Assembly (NCBI GenBank): GCA_027577415.1
Contig: JANBQS010000624.1
Location: 1-14,372 of the forward strand
From: Coemansia sp. RSA 922
Taxonomy: Eukaryota > Kickxellomycota > Kickxellomycetes > Kickxellales > Kickxellaceae
Direction of reading: 5' to 3'
DNA: 14,372 nt
Shown here: positions 1 through 6,460 of the stretch, piece by piece
How positions within the stretch are numbered: the first letter of the stretch is position 1
Layout of the letters: the number at the start of each line of letters is the position of its first letter
Translations under genes and position numbers: made by a program
Notes under the pieces: generated by a model
What the model was told of the DNA's origin: nothing
Seen by the model: the letters and a program-made list of their open reading frames with translations, nothing else
The model's database searches: none

Positions 1-8
1 AACGCATC

Positions 9-608
9 ATGCAGATTGTCGCCGAAGACGCCCTGGCCAGTAGCCACCCCGTGCCTGTCCCTCAGGAGGCGGAGGAGCCTGAAGTTGTAGCAAATGGTGC
101 CGTCGCAGTTCCTGCTCCCAGCACTACTGACAAGGAGCCGGTGGATGACATCACACTTGCGATTAACTTGGATGATGCCGCTGAGGAAGCACCCGCTGCA
201 ACTACGGCCGACTTGCTGGCTGATGCTGGTGAGGAGGAAGAAGACGACGACGAGGACTATGTAGCCGAGGGCGAAGAAGAAGGCGATTTTGTGCTTGAGG
301 ACGACGAGAACGAGGAGGAGGAGGAGGAAGAAGTGGATGACGATGACGATGATGTGGCTGAAGTCGATAGTCAAGATGACGATGCGGTTGAGGTCGATGG
401 CCAGGACGACGTCGACGATGCTGATGGTATTGTCACGCATGTCGAGTCGCTTAGCGCGTCACCTACGCACAAACGGACGCAAGACAGCGTGGTTGAAGCT
501 GGCGACGAGGTAGTGCCTGACTGCGACGCGCCTGCAGCCAAGAAACCTCGCTCGGAGGATGCCACTGTCCAAGACGGCGATGACGTAATAGCACCACTCT
601 GCTTGTGA
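9..608 (+). CDS. Acidic, probably nuclear protein, likely C-terminal part (5' end outside window)
   Basis: I do not recognise the family. The frame is open to the left edge with no stop upstream of the first ATG at 9, so the true start may lie outside the window and this may be only a C-terminal tail. The visible 199 residues are dominated by Asp and Glu, with near-continuous acidic runs at about residues 75-130. A short basic patch AAKKPR near residue 177 could be a nuclear localisation signal. No folded domain or membrane segment is visible. Tails like this are common in histone chaperones, chromatin remodellers and nucleolar proteins, so a nuclear role is inferred from composition only. 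The T-rich stretch after the stop (about 615-650) fits a 3' UTR. That it is coding is fairly sure; its function is unknown. Confidence 0.6.
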   Translation: MQIVAEDALASSHPVPVPQEAEEPEVVANGAVAVPAPSTTDKEPVDDITLAINLDDAAEEAPAATTADLLADAGEEEEDDDEDYVAEGEEEGDFVLEDDENEEEEEEEVDDDDDDVAEVDSQDDDAVEVDGQDDVDDADGIVTHVESLSASPTHKRTQDSVVEAGDEVVPDCDAPAAKKPRSEDATVQDGDDVIAPLCL

Positions 609-818
609 TGTCATTTCCTTTTTTTTTTCTCCCTCCCCCATTTTTTCTCGCTCCCTTTGAGTGCTTTGTTTTAAAAGAATTTTTCCTTAGCACTGTGGAG
701 TGTGTGTGTGGGTATTTTTTTTTATTTCAGGGCCGCAGCTGGAGGCAAGCCTCTCTTCTCTGCTTCTTCACTTTATAATAATTTATTACCTATTTAGACT
801 AAGTAAATACTGCTGCCA

Positions 819-1211
819 ATGTCTTCCGACCCTGATCGAGTAGCTTTTAAGTTTATAGAAGTAATTGGACGGCATGGACAGCTGACTGTGAAAAAGACCT
901 TTGAGTTTACTACATCCTCAACTGTTGGCGATGTTAAGGCTGTAATTGCTCCGTTTTTGACTGAGAATAAAAGTGTCGAACATGTACATGTAGCCTTTAC
1001 AATGTATGGACAAACATTCCTGGGCGATGACAACAATGACAAACTGAGCGAATACGGAATTTTGCCAAACTCTGTTATTCACGCTAAAGCTGCATATTTT
1101 AATCCGAGTATTGTGTCTAGTGTGCAGAGTGCAAATACAGAGTTTGCATGTCTCATACGCAAAGAGCTTCTAGACAAGCAATATCAACAGGTAGGTCCGA
1201 GCTCAGAGTAA
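819..1211 (+). CDS. Small ubiquitin-fold (Atg8/Atg12-like) protein, paralogue A
   Basis: As an unspliced frame this encodes 130 residues. Residues 8-95 look like a beta-grasp (ubiquitin-like) fold: a hydrophobic strand VAFKFIEVI, a second strand ending in FEFTT, then TVGDVKAVI (35-43) as the start of the main helix, VHVAFTM (55-61) as a central strand, DKLSEYGI (74-81), and a last strand SVIHAKAAY (85-93). The same order of landmarks occurs in the two genes that follow on the same strand (2005-2328 and 2827-3181), and TVG plus a nearby Lys is shared with the middle one. A tail of about 35 residues follows the fold. The 3' end is uncertain because CAG|GTAGGT at 1188-1196 is a good splice donor with a TAATAAC branch-like site at 1209-1215. 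Acceptors ending at 1220 or 1232 would replace the last six residues and end the protein in EPSG at 1247. Function is unknown; a conjugated or signalling Ubl is an inference from fold. Confidence 0.6.
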   Translation: MSSDPDRVAFKFIEVIGRHGQLTVKKTFEFTTSSTVGDVKAVIAPFLTENKSVEHVHVAFTMYGQTFLGDDNNDKLSEYGILPNSVIHAKAAYFNPSIVSSVQSANTEFACLIRKELLDKQYQQVGPSSE

Positions 1212-1232
1212 TAACTAGAGTTTCTCTATAAG
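1191..1232 (+). other. Candidate short intron at the 3' end of paralogue A
   Basis: GTAGGT at 1191 follows CAG and is preceded by a whole number of codons (124). A TAATAAC branch-like motif sits at 1209-1215, and possible AG acceptors end at 1218, 1220 and 1232. The 1220 and 1232 acceptors share a frame and stop at 1245-1247. The 1218 acceptor would join a longer frame running to 1449. Without removal the frame stops at 1211. The size (28-42 nt) is very small for a fungal intron, so this stays tentative. Confidence 0.3.
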
Positions 1233-1247
1233 GAGCCAAGTGGCTAG

Positions 1248-2004
1248 AGGTCTATCAATAAAGTATAATGACCATGATTTCTGGAGGCGCATGTCTCTTG
1301 CATATTCTTGGAGGAAATACTCCAGAGATATTGCAAAGCTTTACATGGCTACTCTGTGGCAATGGAGATGCTGTATAAGACAAGTTGCTTTTCATCAATA
1401 TATTTTAGTTTATACACAAATTGCTTACTTGTTTTTTGTTGTTGTGTGACTCGTGAATAAATCAGTAATATTACGACCACACTTGTAGTTAACTACATCT
1501 TCAATTTTGGTAAATGAAGCAAGGGTCCAAGCTTGTTGTTAATGAACTATAACTTGGCCAACTCGCCGAGTGGCAAAGTATGGACACCATTAGAGCTATT
1601 TAGTTGTATGCACTTACAACATTAGTAACATTTTGAGTTGTTTCTATGTAATGGTGTATTCGTTTTTTTTTTCTTATTTAAAGGAGATTTATGGAAATGG
1701 CCACTGGTTTTTTTGCGAGTTTCTTGTGAGACTTTCAGACATGCTCCAGTCAACAGGAAAACAAAAGAACAATGATCGGAAGAAGGTATAGCATCACCTG
1801 ATCTTTACAATTTTTGAGAGTGGTTTTCTTTGCTTTAAAAGAAATAATCCAATTTGTCTCCCAATCATTGTTTGGGAAGGCTTTTTAAATAATGTGAAGT
1901 CTGTTTCTTTTCTTTTCTTTTCTTTTCTTCTCTTCTCTGAATTTATTCTGTTCATTTTTTTTACCTACTACTTGGTTTAGAAATTTACTACTTTTTTTCG
2001 CACA
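1248..2004. other. AT-rich spacer between paralogues A and B
   Basis: This 757-base stretch has no convincing gene. It contains a frame at 1240-1449 that lacks an ATG start and has no recognisable domain, and another short frame at 1268-1381. A T-rich run lies near 1665. A pyrimidine tract lies near 1904-1938, ahead of the next gene, and is typical of fungal promoters. Confidence 0.5.
1904..1938 (+). repeat. TTTTC pentanucleotide / polypyrimidine tract
   Basis: About four to five tandem TTTTC units run into a TCTTC-type pyrimidine run, ending about 65 bases upstream of the ATG at 2005. CT-rich tracts upstream of the start are common in fungal promoters. The repeat may also be length-variable. 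Confidence 0.6.
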
Positions 2005-2328
2005 ATGTCCAATACTGAGTCTACCAAGCAGGACACTCTTGATGCTGTCATCCGTGTGGGTATCACGTTTCCTGAAATAAAGCACAACTTCCAGTTTCTT
2101 GAACCTAAGGAATTCTACGTCCCAAGAACTCACACTGTTGGACAATTCAAGCAAGTGTTGTCTGCTTATATGTGTAGAAGTGGTCAAACAGGCAATGTCT
2201 TTTTGTACTTGATAAAAGATGAGACGATTTATTCCACTTACTCCAATGATGAGATGACTATGGACGAGGTGTGTAAGCCACTTGGTGAGTTTCCCAAATT
2301 GGTTGCCGACTACGTTGGTCCAGCTTAG
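2005..2328 (+). CDS. Divergent Atg8-like ubiquitin-fold protein, paralogue B
   Basis: This is a complete 107-residue frame. The stretch FYVPRTHTVGQF at residues 37-48 matches the diagnostic Atg8/LC3/GABARAP pattern (YLVP...TVGQF in Atg8). It is preceded by IRVGITFPEIK (16-26) where Atg8 has the strand 'IPVI...K', and followed by VFLYLIKD (65-72) where Atg8 has the 'IFIFVND' strand. The protein ends DYVGPA. Gly105 followed by two residues could be a processed conjugation glycine, or it could align with the internal Gly of Atg8's YSG and leave the protein short of the lipidation site; the two alignments cannot be told apart by eye. The two N-terminal helices of Atg8 are absent, as in Atg12. Canonical Atg8 (about 117 residues) is highly conserved and this protein is strongly diverged, so it is a paralogue and not the cell's main Atg8. 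A role in autophagy or membrane conjugation is inferred. It lies between two related small genes on the same strand. Confidence 0.65.
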   Translation: MSNTESTKQDTLDAVIRVGITFPEIKHNFQFLEPKEFYVPRTHTVGQFKQVLSAYMCRSGQTGNVFLYLIKDETIYSTYSNDEMTMDEVCKPLGEFPKLVADYVGPA

Positions 2329-2826
2329 TAATTGAAAAAAAAACTGATGCTATCAAGACTCGTTTTCACAAGTAATAGTATAACTATTTTTGTTTTGTTA
2401 GTTTCAATATACTAGCTACGCTTTTTTTCTTATGTTTCTGTAAAAGTGATACTCCCAAGTAGCTGCTTGGGAAATGAGGGGGATGAAGAATGCAGGCTTA
2501 AAGCATGACTAAAAAGCATGGCCAATTTTTTTTTGTTTCTTCCCAGTCAACGGGTAATCCTTTGTGTCAAAGCTGGGGTGGTGGGCACCGCAGTAAAGCT
2601 TTTGCTTACAAACAAACTCTTTTGAAGTTTTCCGTTGACTGTGCTCTCAGTCAGCGAGAACGAAAAAAAGGGGAAAAAGGAAGAGGGATTCACATTTTTT
2701 TCACCTTTAAAAAGTCGACCTTTATTTCTGCCCCTCCCTCCATCTGTTTCTTTCTTTCTTCTCTTTCGTCAAACTTTTTATTTATTTATTTTTAAAAGTT
2801 TTCAAACTATTATTTGACACATCGAC
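2329..2826. other. AT-rich spacer between paralogues B and C
   Basis: These 498 bases show no supported gene. A small perfect hairpin (7-bp arms 2453-2459 and 2466-2472, 6-base loop) lies downstream of paralogue B. A CT/T-rich stretch with TTTATTTATTTATTTT (about 2735-2795) leads to the ATG at 2827 and resembles a fungal promoter. The frame at 2505-2795 is low-complexity read-through of this region. Confidence 0.5.
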
Positions 2827-3078
2827 ATGGACTCTAACCAAGGTACTAACTATACTATTACGTTTTATTCCTACACCACGAGCAGTGAATCCAACGCATT
2901 CAGTGTCCCCAGTGTTTCCTATGGGTCATACAAGTCAACTGACACAGTTGAAGGAATTAGAGAGGAGATGAATACGAGTATCACTACTAGTTCAACTAGT
3001 GTGGGTAAAATGGTGTGGATGAGAGGTCAGGATGAAGTAGTTTTAGCTGAGACTGGCACTCTTGAAGAAAATTTTTAA
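2827..3078 (+). CDS. Small ubiquitin-fold-like protein, paralogue C, cut short by a frameshift
   Basis: This encodes 83 residues from ATG 2827 to TAA 3076-3078. It shares the landmark order of the two preceding genes: an N-terminal strand YTITFYSY, a Thr-Val helix start STDTVEGIREEM (38-48), a strand KMVWMRGQ (61-68), and GTLEENF (77-83), which parallels DKLSEYG in paralogue A. It then stops where the last strand of the fold should begin. The missing part is present one frame over, directly downstream (3077-3181). The stop falls in a run of five T (3072-3076), so one extra T explains the break. The gene is therefore a recent pseudogene, an assembly error, or, less likely, a site of frameshifted translation. 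Homology to A and B rests on pattern, since sequence identity is low. Confidence 0.45.
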   Translation: MDSNQGTNYTITFYSYTTSSESNAFSVPSVSYGSYKSTDTVEGIREEMNTSITTSSTSVGKMVWMRGQDEVVLAETGTLEENF

Positions 3079-3181
3079 AGATAAACGGTATGTGAGTGTA
3101 CGGTTAGTGCTAAAACATGCAACTGACCCAAGTGATATTATTAGTGAGATTAACGACTTGAAATTTCAATATAGTAGTTAG
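3077..3181 (+). other. Out-of-frame continuation of paralogue C
   Basis: Read in the frame shifted by one base from the TAA at 3076, this stays open for 34 codons to TAG at 3179-3181. It begins KDKRYVSVRLVLKHA and continues with ATDPSDIISEINDLKF. That gives the final strand and tail expected by comparison with paralogue A (SVIHAKAAYFNPSIVSSVQS). In paralogue C's own frame the same DNA has several stops. This supports a single-base indel in the T run at 3072-3076. Confidence 0.5.
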
Positions 3182-3250
3182 TTCATTAATACATTCTAGT
3201 TTATATATATATAAAAACACACAAACGCAGAAGAAAAAAATTAAAGAGAT

Positions 3251-5944
3251 TCATATTACATTGTGTTTGAGGTAAATGTCAGCCAGAGCTTTACGCGATA
3301 CAACAATATGACGTTGTAACATACCAAGGACATCAGCACATTCCATAGCATCTCTGAAACGCAGAGATATATCCAACGAGCGATGTGGACTGAGATACGC
3401 ATAGTGCAGTCTTTTTGTAGGCGAGGTGGACACAGGCATTAGTGGAGGCGACAAGGCAAACAGGCTCAGCGCAGGTATACCGCCCATAGACTGAGGTAGT
3501 GGGGAAAAGAACAGGGGCGGAAAAATCGTGTCAGTCAGTCGTAAAGTCGGCAAATGACCAGCATCGCTAGGCTCATCAAGTACTCTAGTGACTATGAGGT
3601 CGGCCATAGGCCATATGAGCTCAATAACATCGCCAGCTCCATTTGTGGCCGCTGCCTGGCGGATGACCAGAATGCCGTCGAGGCAAGTCACGGAGGCTTG
3701 GAATCCTAGTCGCATGGTTTTTTTAGGCAGAGCGTGTTTTGTAGTGTTGTCAATAGTCGTCGTAGAACGCCAAAGCAACTCTTTGCCTCGCTCGACGATA
3801 GTAGCACCTGTGTGGGCGCCAAGCCAGCTATGCAAGTCGGCGGAATAAAGTCCCTTGGCCTGTACTGCCGTTGTCGAGTGCGAGTCAATGGCGCTGTTGG
3901 GGCTTGCTGCAACGAGGCGTTTCAGGCAGTGGGCCTGGTGCAAATTGGCAGCAAGCACAGCGTCCTGGGGCGCGCCACCGCTATCAAATGGCGACAAGGC
4001 CGAGATCAAAGGCAATGTCGGCTTTATATTCGGGGGTAATGCAAACGTGTGGCGGCTCTCGGACTGAATCTTGTTACGCAAAGCATCGGCGCTGCTGTTG
4101 GCAAAGTCAAACAGGCACTTTACCAATACTTTCCACGAGATGACCGCTGGCGTCGTCGACGTACTAGCAGAGCTACTATTGCTGCTGTGATCGCTGTCGG
4201 CGACGTCAGACTCGGTCAATTCGTCAACAGACAAGAGCATGGCACGCAGCTCGGCTGAGTGCTGGCGCTGGGCGCTGACAAGCTCTTCGGCCAAACTGGG
4301 ATCCAAGACAATGTGGCCTCGAGACGAGCGCGACAATTGGGCCAGTACATGGCCAGCAAGACACACTGTAGGCCAGGTGTGGGACGGAGGCGAGTCGGCG
4401 AGAATATGCACCATGGCAGTGACTATGGTCCGAGTAAGCGGGGGAAGCAGCAAGTTGGCTGTTGTCAGCTCGCCTGCCAAAGAGTGTGGGGTCTGCGAGC
4501 TCAACGTCGACTGAGCCGAGTCGCTACGCCAGTCATCAGGAGCCAAGGCAGCACCGCCTGTCAGCGACTCTAGTAGCGCGCGAGTGCGCAGCATCCGGCG
4601 CGGCGTAAGCACAGATTTGACCAGCACAGTGGGGCTGATGGCCTTGTTGTCGAGTACTTCCAGCGCTACGCACAGCCAGGGCATCAGCGTCCGCGAGGGC
4701 TCGAAGGGCGAGGGTATAAATGGGTTGTGATTTGATTGCGGCGACTGGATTACTGGCGATAGTGCCGGGCGATAGGGACGACGCTGGTAGACGTGGGGAC
4801 TATTTGAAGACCCAGCATCGTCCTCGCTATCCACCGAGTGGTTTTGCTGCTGCTGCTGCTGTTCCTCTTGGGCGGTAAACAAAGCAGCGACAGTATCGAC
4901 GAGCAATGGCGAGTACCGCACAATAGCAAAAAAGTGCGCCAGACACAGAGTGACCACTTGCATGTACAATGTTTCTTCGGGCGTGGCGTTGGCGCGCCAG
5001 CCAACCTCGATGGCGTGAATATAAGTACGCGTCAGTAAGCGGTCATTGAACTCGAGCGCTATGCGGCGATTAATGCGGTCGACACCCAGGGCGCAGACGT
5101 CATTGACATAGGCCAAGAGACCCATATGGTTCTCGAGCACCTGGTCCACTGCCGCCCACGCCGCAGAGCCGTCCTGAGGCATGTCGACGAGCAGGCGGAA
5201 GGCGTCGTCGCAGCAGTCCTTTATCGCGTGCATCACTTGGCCCCAAAAGTGCGCACAGGCCGGCGCGCCCAAGAGAAACTCCAAGGCATCCGGGTCGTTG
5301 ATGCGAATGACATTGAGCGTAATTGCGCGCACAGCCACGCGTACCATCGAGTCGGGGTGGTCGAACAGCGCGATGGCCGTAGTAAACAGCGGGAATTTGG
5401 GGCACTCTGGCTGGCCGATGAAAAAGTAGTGGATGGTAGATGACGTCAGTTTCAACGACAGCGCCTTAAGGAATGCCACATAGTACGCAAGCACCTCCTC
5501 GCAGTCCAAGTCTACGGGCGCGTCGATAAGGTCATTGACAAACCCGTCGCCCAGCAGCGTTTGCAGAAAGTGTGTATCGCTGACGCCGTCCAATATTATG
5601 CTCAGTGTCTGTAGGATCTGAACTGTCACGGCCGTTGCTTTCTCCCGCTTGATTTCAGTCCGCTGTTGTTGCTCGCGCAGTAATCGCAGCAAGGCCTTTG
5701 GTAGTCCACAGTCGATTATCACGCTTAGTAGCTCGGGACTATGTCGATCGCTCCACACGGCGGCCTCTGACACCAGTCGCACGCTTTCTACTATGCGCTT
5801 GCGTGACCCTGACCCCAGTCGTACGCCGCCAAGATATTCGCCCAGCGCCAAGATTTGCTGTCTCCATTTGCCCGCCTCTGAAGTGGCATTCGACGGCTGT
5901 GTTTGTTGCTGTATGCCCAATTTGCCGAAGAAGTGCCCAAACAT
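3251..5944 (-). CDS. CLEC16A: CLEC16A / GOP-1 / Ema family protein (FPL domain)
   Basis: This is an intact, intronless 897-residue frame. The N-terminus starts MFG, as in animal CLEC16A, and residues about 47-215 form the FPL domain: a helical stretch ending in AAVWSD (61-66), ILQTLSIILDGVS (110-122), YYVAFLKALSLKL (154-166), IHYFF (171-175), and the very characteristic DHPDSMVRVAVRAITLNV (195-212). Animal CLEC16A is about 1050 residues, so this is somewhat short but complete at both ends. A Gln-rich, low-complexity linker (EEQQQQQQ, about residues 363-370) separates the FPL half from a less conserved C-terminal half. In animals the family acts in endolysosomal traffic, autophagosome maturation and mitophagy, in part with the ubiquitin ligase NRDP1/RNF41, and the plant homologue TT9 acts in vacuolar traffic. 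A similar cytosolic or endosomal role here is inferred. The gene is more GC-rich than the Ubl block it converges with (70 bases to the TAG at 3181). Confidence 0.9.
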   Translation of the reverse strand: MFGHFFGKLGIQQQTQPSNATSEAGKWRQQILALGEYLGGVRLGSGSRKRIVESVRLVSEAAVWSDRHSPELLSVIIDCGLPKALLRLLREQQQRTEIKREKATAVTVQILQTLSIILDGVSDTHFLQTLLGDGFVNDLIDAPVDLDCEEVLAYYVAFLKALSLKLTSSTIHYFFIGQPECPKFPLFTTAIALFDHPDSMVRVAVRAITLNVIRINDPDALEFLLGAPACAHFWGQVMHAIKDCCDDAFRLLVDMPQDGSAAWAAVDQVLENHMGLLAYVNDVCALGVDRINRRIALEFNDRLLTRTYIHAIEVGWRANATPEETLYMQVVTLCLAHFFAIVRYSPLLVDTVAALFTAQEEQQQQQQNHSVDSEDDAGSSNSPHVYQRRPYRPALSPVIQSPQSNHNPFIPSPFEPSRTLMPWLCVALEVLDNKAISPTVLVKSVLTPRRMLRTRALLESLTGGAALAPDDWRSDSAQSTLSSQTPHSLAGELTTANLLLPPLTRTIVTAMVHILADSPPSHTWPTVCLAGHVLAQLSRSSRGHIVLDPSLAEELVSAQRQHSAELRAMLLSVDELTESDVADSDHSSNSSSASTSTTPAVISWKVLVKCLFDFANSSADALRNKIQSESRHTFALPPNIKPTLPLISALSPFDSGGAPQDAVLAANLHQAHCLKRLVAASPNSAIDSHSTTAVQAKGLYSADLHSWLGAHTGATIVERGKELLWRSTTTIDNTTKHALPKKTMRLGFQASVTCLDGILVIRQAAATNGAGDVIELIWPMADLIVTRVLDEPSDAGHLPTLRLTDTIFPPLFFSPLPQSMGGIPALSLFALSPPLMPVSTSPTKRLHYAYLSPHRSLDISLRFRDAMECADVLGMLQRHIVVSRKALADIYLKHNVI

Positions 5945-6460
5945 TATTGCATTTCAGCGAAAGTAATAAGAATAGTGAGAGAACTTGAAAAAAGAAATAA
6001 GAATAAAAGTAAGAAAGAAAGAGTGCATGCGTGCATGCAGAATGTGAGATCCTGACTGTGTGATCACGATTACGCACATGATGACTATGTGGTCTTGGGA
6101 ATGCTTTTGGGCAAGGCCGATCACCCCTCGTCCTACATGTTGTGGAGCGAACCTACGTGTCATGCTCCTCGTTTTCTGGGAACATGTCCTTTGCATTGGT
6201 TGATTAGGGTACCCTTAAATACCGTGGGCGTAACAAAGCCTTAAGGTAGTAGTCCAAAACAGATATATGGTGATGTGCACATAATGGTTGACTACTATGC
6301 ACAGTGTGTCCTTGTCTATATTCCCAATACTCTTAAAGTTGACTTTGTATTGTTATTGAACAAATTTAACACCCCTTCTAAACTCCAGTGTCGAGAATAA
6401 CTCAACATATTTCGTTTAAATGTACTGATAAATAACATGTTGACCACTGAAATGTACTTG
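5945..6460. other. Spacer: CLEC16A upstream region and FunK1 3' flank
   Basis: These 516 bases show no supported gene. Just upstream of the CLEC16A start is an A-rich run, and at 6024-6039 a doubled GCATGC motif (TGCATGCGTGCATGCA). A palindrome CCTTAAGG lies at 6239-6246. A frame at 6062-6244 without a start codon in frame shows no domain I recognise. The part at 6280-6460 is AT-rich, as expected for the 3' flank of the FunK1 gene. Confidence 0.5.

Noticed and set aside
1268..1381. 37-codon frame with a balanced, protein-like composition
   Set aside because: Short, no in-frame acceptor fits the paralogue A donor, and no family was recognised.
1240..1449. 70-codon frame after paralogue A
   Set aside because: It opens with GTG, which fungi do not normally use, has no recognisable domain, and ends in an A/T-driven hydrophobic run. 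It could only be coding through a 28-nt intron, which I mention but do not call.
2453..2472. Small hairpin with 7-bp arms
   Set aside because: Hairpins this short occur often by chance, and intrinsic terminators are not expected in a fungus. Recorded only in the spacer note.
2505..2795. 96-codon frame in the spacer before paralogue C
   Set aside because: Its second half is Phe/Ser/Lys low complexity from a T-rich promoter, with no domain and no counterpart.
4847..4861. CTG/CAG repeat in CLEC16A
   Set aside because: Only a short Gln run in a variable linker; not an expansion of note.
6062..6244. 60-codon open frame upstream of CLEC16A
   Set aside because: Its first in-frame ATG is internal. 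The composition is plausible, but I recognise no transposon or gene family in it.
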